Shown here: one piece after another, positions 1-4,409 of the stretch
Layout: every line of letters begins with the position of its first letter
Numbering within the stretch: position 1 is the first letter of the stretch
NCBI GenBank assembly: GCA_036508135.1
Contig: DATCHW010000048.1
Span: 1 to 5,021 of the forward strand
Source: DATCHW01 sp036508135
GTDB lineage: Bacteria; Bacteroidota; Ignavibacteria; Tepidaquicellales; Tepidaquicellaceae
Reading direction: 5' to 3'
Length of the DNA: 5,021 bases
Translations under genes and position numbers: made by a program
The notes under the pieces: model-generated
What the model saw: only the letters and a program-made list of their open reading frames with translations
Told to the model about the DNA's origin: nothing
Database searches by the model: none

Positions 1-145
1 TGAATATAATAAAAAACTTATGAACATTGGAAAAACATAATCAATCGCCAGCATTTAAAGAAAATCAATTCATAGAAATTTGTCTAACGAATCTAGATAA
101 GGATGGCTCTCGATGTTGTTTTATATAGGCTGAATAGTTACTAAT
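1..145 (+). repeat. Left arm of a 145-bp inverted repeat, probable insertion-sequence end
   Basis: Positions 1-145 match the reverse complement of 4867-5011 at 143 of 145 positions; the mismatches are at 7 and 120. Reading inward, the frame from position 2 ends EYNKKLMNIGKT and a TAA at 38-40, and the mismatch at 7 is synonymous there (Tyr TAT versus TAC), so this may be the tail of a gene cut by the window edge. A frame this short is open easily by chance. The last shared bases, read outward, are ATTAGTAACTATTCAG. A GTAA terminus is known for IS66-family elements, so the element tip may be at 141. The left copy is cut by the window edge 10 nt earlier than the right. No target duplication can be seen. 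Confidence 0.85.
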
Positions 146-245
146 TAAGTAAAGAATCAATATCTCTAAGCTCATTTCCTAACTGTCCGTGTAGTTACAC
201 TTTCCCATTAATCTCTTATTATAGTCACAGACTAACAGTTTTCGA

Positions 246-260
246 GAAAAATAATATAAT
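246..260 (+). promoter_or_regulatory. TATA-like box ahead of a candidate RNA
   Basis: The stretch reads GAAAAATAATATAAT: a purine-rich BRE-like segment followed by an AT-only TATA-like element. An archaeal start about 25 nt downstream would fall near 281, where the first paired arm of the candidate RNA begins. The local DNA is AT-rich, so a chance match is easy. Confidence 0.3.
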
Positions 261-280
261 GGATTCCATCAAAAACACTA

Positions 281-415
281 ATAAACAGGCTGACAAGATT
301 TTCCACATTACTTTCATTAACAAACAATTCGCTTCTCCACAGTCAGTCTGTTAATCGCCAAAACGATATGGGTGGGTCCGTGCCATTCTACTCGCCCATA
401 CATTCAATTTCATTT
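281..415 (+). ncRNA. Candidate structured RNA of unknown family
   Basis: Two stacked pairings stand out in gene-free DNA. AACAGGCTGAC (284-294) can pair with GTCAGTCTGTT (342-352), 11 pairs with one G-U. Just beyond, TATGGGTGGGT (367-377) pairs with ACTCGCCCATA (390-400), 11 pairs with two G-U and a 12-nt loop. The second hairpin is much richer in G and C than its surroundings, which in AT-rich archaea is a known mark of structured RNAs. Downstream the strand becomes pyrimidine-rich, with T7 at 523-529, so termination could be near 415 or further. The strand is inferred from the upstream TATA-like box. I recognise no RNA family, no C/D-box pattern and no tRNA or SRP fold. Confidence 0.35.
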
Positions 416-1032
416 CTTTCAAAGTTATACTGTTCACGATAGTTACTCTCCTATTTTCCCTCTATACTCTATAATCAAAATCTCTCTTCAATTACCCATT
501 TCTTTACTCTGTGTTTCCCTTATTTTTTTGAAATCGTAACGTGTAAGATTTTTAGGTTGAAGTCTACTGATAGCAGCTCACTTTGGTTTTTATTTTGGTA
601 TATTTCTAAAAATACATTTTACCCACTTAATAGTGCGGTTATCGAAGGCAAAATTAGAGGCTTCTAAATATAAGGTTAACAGATGTCGTTTTTATGAATT
701 CAGTCCATAGTCTTTGATAAGAATACTATATGATTAAAAAACCAATTCGTCTATGAAAAGACGGAAATTCACCAGTTATCCGTACTATCCTTATAGAGCC
801 TAATAAGATAACAATGGTGATTGTTAATTAGTTACAATGGATCATCTTTTCTTCTTGTTTTTAATAGTATTTATAGTAATTTATACAAATAATATAAGAA
901 GTTGCTCAAAAAACAGTGACTTTTTCCCTTCCTTCGATGACTAAATCCTATTAACCGGTTTTTACATGGCTAAAAATAGACCTTCGTGAATAAGCTCATA
1001 ATTTATAGAAAAACAGTAGTAAGCAAACCCTT
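401..1032. other. Gene-free AT-rich stretch with a pyrimidine-rich tract
   Basis: I find no convincing coding frame with a ribosome binding site on either strand. From about 403 to 530 the plus strand is strongly C/T-rich and almost lacks G, ending in T7 at 523-529; the minus strand is therefore a broken polypurine tract. Minor inverted repeats are TATTT-CTAA-AAATA near 601-614, CGTCT/AGACG at 748-752 and 759-763, and the palindrome AACCGGTT at 953-960. Nothing else in it can be assigned. Confidence 0.6.
809..826. repeat. Perfect 7-bp inverted repeat, hairpin or operator-like
   Basis: TAACAAT (809-815), GGTG, ATTGTTA (820-826) is a perfect inverted repeat with a 4-nt loop. The 7-mer ACAATGG within it recurs at 834-840. 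There is no adjacent gene start, so the role is unknown. Confidence 0.45.
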
Positions 1033-1049
1033 CTAATTTTACAAATTAG
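1033..1049 (-). terminator. Hairpin immediately after the stop of the 1053-1682 gene
   Basis: CTAATTT-TAC-AAATTAG is a perfect 7-bp stem with a 3-nt loop, 3 nt past the leftward gene's TAA stop. The position suits a 3'-end or RNA-stabilising hairpin. Archaea do not rely on bacterial-type hairpin terminators, so the terminator call is inference. Confidence 0.4.
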
Positions 1050-1052
1050 GCT

Positions 1053-1682
1053 TTATCCTGAATAGTATTTGGAACTTCCACGGTATTCTCGTTTAAATTT
1101 AGGTTCCTTTTTCTCAAAATTATATTCTTCAAAGAATTCCCTATCCGATGGTTTGTCCTCTTCGGGAAGTTCATGGAATCTAAAATCAGGGTGAGGCTCC
1201 CTTTTAAATTTAGATCGAATACCTTTTTTCAGCTTTTCACTTAATGATTTAAGAACTCCTAGAGCCGGTTCCTTGTTTAGCTCATGAGTGTATTTCAGCC
1301 CGCACATCTTTCCATCAAATATCTTTTTCTTTTCAATAGCCAGCCCCTTATCCTTAGCAATCTTTTCAACCAAATCAAAAGCATCAAGTACAGCTTTATA
1401 GGGGTTTTCAAAATTGATAAGCCCGATACAATCTTTATCCTCTTGTAGGATTTTCCAAGCTTCCCCTGAATCTAACAGGACGTATCTCTTTTCTTTTGCC
1501 TCATTCTCTAACCAATTCAGGAATAGCATTGCTCGCTTCTGTTTTAGTTTTGCGTTCTGTTGTATGAATTCCTTCTGTAATCTAATAACTTCCAATAAAC
1601 CATTTTTCTCTTCTCGCAGGCTCTTAAGCTCTTTAGCTTCCGCTTTTCTAAGCCAAAGTCGATTCATGAGAGCTAGGGTCAC
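1053..1682 (-). CDS. Coiled-coil protein of unknown function, 209 aa
   Basis: I do not recognise this protein. Residues 8-65 are rich in K, E, L and A with heptad-like spacing and look like a long coiled coil. Residues 66-130 look like a compact mixed segment, and 135-209 form a highly charged, proline-containing tail with KFKRE at 158-162 and again at 195-199. There is no signal peptide or membrane helix, so it is probably cytoplasmic, and the coil suggests oligomerisation or partner binding. The GTG start is supported by AGGAGG exactly 7 nt upstream; an ATG at codon 6 is the alternative but has no comparable site. A TATA box lies about 70 nt upstream and a perfect hairpin follows the stop, so it looks like a single-gene transcription unit. 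Coding status is strong; function is unknown. A structural or nucleic-acid-binding protein of a mobile element is possible but unproven. Confidence 0.85.
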   Translation of the reverse strand: MTLALMNRLWLRKAEAKELKSLREEKNGLLEVIRLQKEFIQQNAKLKQKRAMLFLNWLENEAKEKRYVLLDSGEAWKILQEDKDCIGLINFENPYKAVLDAFDLVEKIAKDKGLAIEKKKIFDGKMCGLKYTHELNKEPALGVLKSLSEKLKKGIRSKFKREPHPDFRFHELPEEDKPSDREFFEEYNFEKKEPKFKREYRGSSKYYSG

Positions 1683-1689
1683 TTTAATT

Positions 1690-1695
1690 CCTCCT
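1690..1695 (-). promoter_or_regulatory. Shine-Dalgarno AGGAGG that fixes the GTG start at 1682
   Basis: On the minus strand AGGAGG is followed by AATTAAA and then GTG. The 7-nt spacing is ideal, which decides for GTG at 1680-1682 over the ATG at 1665-1667. Confidence 0.85.
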
Positions 1696-1744
1696 GAGAA
1701 AAAAGAGTGATCAACAGGCTTTCAAACACAAGAGCAGAGCTGAG

Positions 1745-1766
1745 AGTATAATATATCGCTTTCAAA
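1745..1766 (-). promoter_or_regulatory. TATA/BRE promoter of the leftward coiled-coil gene
   Basis: On the minus strand the sequence reads TTGAAAGCGATATATTATAC: a purine-rich BRE-like GAAAGCG followed by a TATA element. A start about 25 nt downstream falls near 1727, giving a leader of roughly 45 nt before the GTG. The AT core is nearly palindromic (TATAATATAT on the plus strand), so it could also fire rightward, starting near 1777. Confidence 0.5.
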
Positions 1767-1918
1767 GAACCACGACATTCCTTTTATTATTTCGAGCAAA
1801 CAGAATACGGTTCTTTGCAATAAAAAGATTTTGTTAGAAATAGCATAAATTTGTACTATGGTTAGATAGGACATCTCAGGAAAAGAATTGCTCGAAACTT
1901 TAGCCGTGGTAGATGTCC
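1763..1918. other. Cluster of interlocking inverted repeats, possible structured RNA or DNA switch
   Basis: Four complementary pairs lie in 156 bp: CAAAGAACC (1763-1771) with GGTTCTTTG (1809-1817); ACCACG (1769-1774) with CGTGGT (1905-1910); TTTCGAGCAA (1790-1799) with TTGCTCGAAA (1888-1897); and GGACATCT (1869-1876) with AGATGTCC (1911-1918). The second and third nest into one long-range stem. The first and fourth form two local hairpins that compete with it. No ORF fits here. It lies upstream of the leftward gene's predicted start site, so it is not that gene's leader; a rightward transcript from the near-palindromic TATA at 1747-1756 would contain most of it. The role is unknown. Confidence 0.4.
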
Positions 1919-1939
1919 CATCATCCCATCAATAAATAA

Positions 1940-2130
1940 TAGACTTAAAATGATAAAAACTTGTTGTACTTTTGACCGTTTGAATGTCACAATTTTAATT
2001 ATAAGACGCTCTTATAAAAATCACAGACTTACTTTATGAGCATAACTCGAATTTTATAAAAATAATAAGACGAGTCTATAACCCCAAAACACGAAGGGTA
2101 TAGAGCAAAAACACAGTGGTGTCTTAGACC
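1940..2130. repeat. Cluster of TAAGAC/AGACTTA motifs, iteron- or operator-like
   Basis: The motif AGAC or its complement recurs: ATAGACTTA near 1940, ATAAGACG at 2001, CAGACTTA near 2024, ATAAGACG at 2065, and GTCTTAGAC near 2121. Two copies sit in similar palindromic 16-mers, at 2001-2016 (part of the perfect stem TTATAAGA-CGC-TCTTATAA, 1999-2017) and at 2065-2080. This could be a set of binding sites or the remains of an origin, but no replication protein is nearby. Confidence 0.3.
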
Positions 2131-2161
2131 GATAACGATTTTTTTACAGGAAATTTATGGT

Positions 2162-2177
2162 AAAATAACGTTATTTT
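2162..2177. promoter_or_regulatory. 16-bp perfect palindrome, possible operator
   Basis: AAAATAACGTTATTTT is a perfect loopless palindrome. It is flanked by GT and by a T run ending in AC, so GTAA/TTAC extend the symmetry with a 2-nt slip. A loopless palindrome suits a dimeric DNA-binding protein better than an RNA hairpin. No gene starts directly beside it. Confidence 0.4.
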
Positions 2178-2179
2178 TT

Positions 2180-2248
2180 ACTTTAAAATATTTGACGCAG
2201 GACTGACTTTTGTTCCGAAACAATATTCAGTATCAAAACTTTAAAATA
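2180..2248. repeat. Direct repeat ACTTTAAAATA, two copies 58 bp apart
   Basis: The 11-mer is at 2180-2190 and 2238-2248. It is AT-rich, so chance is possible, but it adds to the repeat density of this gene-poor stretch. Confidence 0.35.
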
Positions 2249-2321
2249 AGCATTGGGTTAATTGTATACTGTAGTTGAGCAAGAAGAGGAATGGGGCGGA
2301 CATATTAGGTAAGTATAAGAA

Positions 2322-2651
2322 TTGTCCGGAAGAGATCCTATTCTGAATATATTAGAGGGTACATTTCAGATATACTGTATTGAGAAATGCAGTAGAAGGA
2401 ACAACTTTTCCGGGCTTTTCTTCCGAATTATTAATGACTTCCGTTTTACCAAAGTAGTACGGTTATTTATTCGTTTTGTAATGTTTCGATGTGAGGAAGT
2501 TCAACTAATAATTTTATCAAAATCGCTTCTCTTGCATACATTTAGAATGATGTCAAGGATATTCATAAATACGAAACTACATAGTTCATGTAAATCCAAT
2601 AGCGATTTTTCTGTTTATGTAGAAGCTTTTATAGAACATCATAACTGTTAA
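2322..2651 (+). CDS. Doubtful ORF, 109 aa, unknown function
   Basis: The frame runs from TTG to TAA without interruption, but support is poor. The only SD-like sequence is AGGT 11 nt upstream, the start is a TTG, and the protein shows no recognisable domain. It is rich in F, I, R, S and C, with hydrophobic patches near residues 29-37 and 44-53 broken by charges, so no clean membrane helix. The reverse strand is full of stops, so it is not the shadow of an opposite gene. It may be a degraded gene or a chance open frame. The TTG overlaps the inverted repeat CGGACA (2297-2302) / TGTCCG (2323-2328). Confidence 0.2.
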   Translation: MSGRDPILNILEGTFQIYCIEKCSRRNNFSGLFFRIINDFRFTKVVRLFIRFVMFRCEEVQLIILSKSLLLHTFRMMSRIFINTKLHSSCKSNSDFSVYVEAFIEHHNC

Positions 2652-2689
2652 CTATATTTGTCGGTGTCTGAGTTTTTATAGTTATAATT

Positions 2690-2715
2690 CATATAAATAT
2701 TGTTAAGTACTTAAC
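2690..2715 (+). promoter_or_regulatory. TATA box with a 14-bp palindromic operator just downstream
   Basis: TATAAATAT at 2692-2700 is a good archaeal TATA element. The perfect palindrome GTTAAGTACTTAAC fills 2702-2715, between the box and the predicted start near 2720. A dimeric repressor bound there would block initiation. Element and palindrome are seen directly; promoter activity is inferred. Confidence 0.45.
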
Positions 2716-2717
2716 CT

Positions 2718-2872
2718 GCTATGGACTCAAGCTATGGGGTTGGATATAGAAAGTCATATCCGTAAAAGATTGAACGATAGCTAGATAGGGCGGACACGAT
2801 TCCCCACGTTCATCTCGATCCAGATCTTTGCCAAGGGAATATACACATATGCGTAAGCATTGAGACTATTTT
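2718..2872. ncRNA. GC-richer island flanked by inward-facing TATA boxes, candidate RNA
   Basis: This island has a base composition unlike the AT-rich DNA around it. It holds the hairpin GGATAT/ATATCC (2742-2747 and 2756-2761) and the wider pair ATTCCC/GGGAAT (2799-2804 and 2835-2840). Rightward, TATAAATAT at 2692 predicts a start near 2720. Leftward, TATAAAAGTG on the minus strand (2893-2902) predicts one near 2873. On the minus strand 2781-2885 is also an open frame of 34 codons, but its ATG lies upstream of the predicted leftward start and it has no SD. Either strand could be the transcript, or the island could be an old insertion or gene remnant. Confidence 0.3.
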
Positions 2873-2952
2873 GAAACTTGTACATTAAGAAGCACTTTTA
2901 TACATTTAGTAAGTGATAATAAAACGGTTAACCAAAATTCTTGACTCGATTA

Positions 2953-2980
2953 CACAGAAGTTTTTCTCCATTCTCCTGTG
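2953..2980 (-). terminator. Weak stem-loop after the stop of the 2984-3487 gene
   Basis: CACAG (2953-2957) pairs with CTGTG (2976-2980) around an 18-nt loop, starting 3 nt past the leftward stop. The stem is short and there is no long T run on the transcribed strand, so the call rests mainly on position. Confidence 0.25.
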
Positions 2981-2983
2981 CTA

Positions 2984-3487
2984 TCACCAGAATTTCCAAA
3001 ATGGCTTCTTTTTTTCTGTATTTTCCGGGAATAATTTAGTGTTTAGCCTGCTATTTTCCTGTATCAACGATTGAATGTGGACTGCTGTTTTATGCATATT
3101 CTCATTTAACTTTTCGATCTGGTCATCCTTAGTGCGTAACTGGTTATCAAGCAAGTAGATATTATTTTTTAAATCCTCGATTCTATTATTTTGATGCCCA
3201 TCATTTACCGTTATCTGATCATCTTTGACTTTGAGTTGATCCTGTAATTCTTTTATCTTTGTATTTTTTTCTTCAAATTGTGCTCTCAGCTCTCTGTCAT
3301 TGTTCTCAGTTGTTGAACAGGTGTTTTCATCTGTTTTATAATTGTTCTCATCTGTTTTACAATTGTTTTCATGTAAAGATTCTAAACCGGCAATAATAGC
3401 GGTAGTCATATTGTTATAATCTGTTTTACACTTGTTGTACAAATCTCTCGGAATACGCGCACCGACATGAACTGAATCTTGAGGCAT
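2984..3487 (-). CDS. Ribbon-helix-helix-like coiled-coil protein, 167 aa
   Basis: Residues 5-41 read as a short strand (HVGARIP) and two helices (RDLYNKCKTDY; NMTTAIIAGLESLHE), the pattern of a ribbon-helix-helix DNA-binding fold. Residues 43-63 are three 7-residue repeats (CKTDENN, YKTDENT, CSTTENN), echoed by CKTDYNN at 20-26. Residues 64-152 form a long coiled coil in which QLxxKDDQI occurs twice, at 84-92 and 116-124. The protein ends in a basic-aromatic tail, KKKPFWKFW. I associate this architecture with Methanosarcina hypothetical proteins, from memory. ATG at 3487 is chosen because the fold begins at residue 5; there is no clear SD, fitting a short leader of about 19 nt. It shares a promoter with the divergent membrane-protein gene, so it may regulate both. 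Its target and partners are unknown. Confidence 0.85.
   Translation of the reverse strand: MPQDSVHVGARIPRDLYNKCKTDYNNMTTAIIAGLESLHENNCKTDENNYKTDENTCSTTENNDRELRAQFEEKNTKIKELQDQLKVKDDQITVNDGHQNNRIEDLKNNIYLLDNQLRTKDDQIEKLNENMHKTAVHIQSLIQENSRLNTKLFPENTEKKKPFWKFW
3299..3361 (-). repeat. Three 21-nt in-frame repeats encoding CKTDENN-like heptads
   Basis: The units encode CKTDENN, YKTDENT and CSTTENN. The first two keep strong nucleotide identity (AAAACAGATGA core) and the third has drifted. A related unit, CKTDYNN, is at 3410-3430. Copy number may vary between strains by slippage. Confidence 0.7.
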
Positions 3488-3525
3488 AATGTTTTACATG
3501 TTTCACAGTAAAAAAAGATTTCGTA

Positions 3526-3537
3526 AATAATATATTC
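3526..3537. promoter_or_regulatory. Palindromic TATA box shared by two divergent genes
   Basis: AATATATT at 3528-3535 reads the same on both strands and lies midway between the two starts: 41 nt from the leftward ATG at 3487 and 38 nt from the rightward ATG at 3573. With a start 25 nt away, the leaders would be about 19 and 16 nt. This suggests one box serving both directions, or competition between them. Confidence 0.45.
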
Positions 3538-3572
3538 TGTAAAGAATGATTATTAAAATTAGGGTTTTGTCT

Positions 3573-3890
3573 ATGGAGATTTCTTTATCTGAAAATGGTG
3601 TTGAAGTTGAATGGCTTTTTAATAAAATCTGTTTACTGATTTATTACGTACTTTTTGTTTTGGTATCCTATGGCGTATTCAAAGAATGCCAAGTTGATCG
3701 GCATTGGTGGATAGTCCCTGACATTTTTAATGGTATACTTAGGGGAATTGTGTTTATCTACCCGTTAAATGTTTTTCGATATGGGCTTGACGTTATCGGT
3801 AAATGGTTTAAATGGTTCTGTATTTGTGCTTTTTTAATTGGAATTACAGCTATGATCGGCGGGCTTTTTAGTATCGGCGGCATGAGATAA
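3573..3890 (+). CDS. Small three-helix membrane protein, 105 aa
   Basis: The protein has three hydrophobic stretches, at about residues 15-36, 48-66 and 80-102, separated by short polar loops (one with DRHWW; one with GKWFKWF before the last helix). It is therefore probably an integral membrane protein. I recognise no family. The N-terminal 14 residues are acidic and likely outside the membrane. The frame opens earlier, at ATG 3546 (114 aa), but that ATG is only about 10 nt from the TATA box and would precede the transcript start; ATG 3573 has a weak AGGG 8 nt upstream and fits the promoter better. It is divergent from the DNA-binding/coiled-coil gene, which suggests joint control. A short hairpin (3891-3901) follows the stop. 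A mobile-element membrane function such as surface exclusion is only a guess. Confidence 0.75.
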   Translation: MEISLSENGVEVEWLFNKICLLIYYVLFVLVSYGVFKECQVDRHWWIVPDIFNGILRGIVFIYPLNVFRYGLDVIGKWFKWFCICAFLIGITAMIGGLFSIGGMR

Positions 3891-3901
3891 AGGCTACGCC
3901 T
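3891..3901 (+). terminator. Short hairpin directly after the membrane-protein stop
   Basis: AGGC-TAC-GCCT is a 4-bp stem with a 3-nt loop immediately after TAA. No T run follows. The position is suggestive but the structure is weak. Confidence 0.25.
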
Positions 3902-3994
3902 AGAGGGGAAAAGAGTAAATTCAGTAAAAACAGCAGCGCGAGGGCAGTGTGTTAAGTTTTGTTAAATTCTAATTACATAGTATGTCAGTTTGTG

Positions 3995-4001
3995 TATAAA
4001 A
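3995..4001 (+). promoter_or_regulatory. TATA box of the 39-residue ORF
   Basis: TATAAAA at 3995-4001, inside GTGTATAAAAGTGG, predicts a transcript start near 4023 and a leader of about 25 nt. The 10-mer TATAAAAGTG also occurs on the minus strand at 2893-2902. Confidence 0.55.
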
Positions 4002-4030
4002 GTGGTACTATGGAAAAATAACACAATATC

Positions 4031-4058
4031 AGGTGGTGACCTTTATAATGACACCATT
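4031..4058 (+). promoter_or_regulatory. SD within a hairpin that encloses the start codon
   Basis: GGTGA at 4035-4039, matching the archaeal anti-SD CACCUCC region, is 8 nt before ATG 4048. TGGTG (4034-4038) can pair with CACCA (4052-4056), extended by two G-U pairs, which hides the SD and places the ATG in the loop. This could restrain translation until the weak stem melts or is bound. Confidence 0.45.
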
Positions 4059-4167
4059 CATAAAAATGGACGTTGGTAGATATGAATTAAATCGGTTTTG
4101 GATCAATGTAACACAATCATACCAGCCTCAAAAACAATTTGATTTTAGAACCTGTTTTTTTAGATAA
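4048..4167 (+). CDS. Small protein, 39 aa, unknown function
   Basis: A TATA box, a predicted 25-nt leader, an SD at 8 nt and an uninterrupted frame together support a real small gene. The peptide begins MTPFIKMDVGRYELNRFW and ends with FDFRTCFFR; it is basic, rich in aromatics and Gln, and has no membrane helix or recognisable domain. No other ORF overlaps it. The hairpin over its SD suggests translational control. It could also be the surviving start of a longer broken gene, because T-rich DNA with no clear continuation follows. Coding status is moderately supported by the start signals, not by homology. Confidence 0.5.
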   Translation: MTPFIKMDVGRYELNRFWINVTQSYQPQKQFDFRTCFFR

Positions 4168-4409
4168 ATAATGCTTCTTACCATCTTTTTTACAGAATTC
4201 TATAAACAGAAAAAAAAATAAAAATTTTGAATACGGTACTTAACGGGTGGCTTTTGGAATTTAAGATGTTAGTATGTGCGTGCCTTCTTCGTTCAAGAAC
4301 GTCGTGCAAATTAAATTTGGGGTTGGAGTTAGAACCCATAATTTGAGGCATCGAAAAAAACGACGCGCAATAATTACATATCATCTATTATAGACAATAA
4401 TGTCCCGCA
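4168..4409. other. Intergenic stretch with an A-run and a GC-richer segment
   Basis: This stretch has an A9 run at 4210-4218 and then a segment (4234-4345) less AT-rich than its flanks. The segment contains the inverted repeat CGTTC-AA-GAACG (4290-4301) and the pair GGGTT/AACCC near 4320-4337. GTACTTAAC at 4236-4244 matches half of the palindrome at 2702-2715. The only long open frame is the doubtful one listed separately. Confidence 0.5.
4190..4384 (-). CDS. Doubtful ORF, 64 aa, unknown function
   Basis: The frame is open from ATG 4384 to TAA 4190 and lies just downstream of the split gene on the same strand. AT-rich DNA at 4428-4437 could be a TATA box, but no SD precedes either early ATG. 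The peptide has no known domain. Its Phe/Ile-rich end (KIFIFFSV) is encoded by the A/T runs and looks like low-complexity translation. The GC-richer DNA in its middle may be a repeat or RNA rather than a gene. Confidence 0.2.
   Translation of the reverse strand: MICNYCASFFSMPQIMGSNSNPKFNLHDVLERRRHAHTNILNSKSHPLSTVFKIFIFFSVYRIL

Noticed and set aside
1..145. Telomere-like end of a linear plasmid or virus
   Set aside because: The right arm extends beyond the left one's limit, the arms may carry a gene tail, and no DNA polymerase, terminal protein or capsid gene is present. This is kept only as a less likely alternative.
281..400. tRNA or known archaeal stable RNA
   Set aside because: The paired arms do not form a cloverleaf, and no T-loop, C/D-box or SRP-like motif was found.
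1414..1710. Plus-strand ORF of 98 codons
   Set aside because: It is opposite the well-supported leftward gene at 1053-1682, has no ribosome binding site, and its Ser/Phe-rich composition is what the complement of a Lys/Glu/Leu-rich coiled coil produces.
2278..2306. GAGGA followed by ATG at 2291 as a gene start
   Set aside because: The SD-like bases abut the ATG without a spacer and the frame stops after five codons.
2718..2765. Short plus-strand frame MDSSYGVGYRKSYP in the GC-richer island
   Set aside because: It is only 14 codons with no SD, too little to call a gene.
3546..3572. Longer N-terminus of the membrane protein from ATG 3546
   Set aside because: That ATG lies about 10 nt from the predicted TATA box, so it would fall upstream of the transcript start; ATG 3573 has a better leader and a weak AGGG site. 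The longer form is not excluded if another promoter exists.
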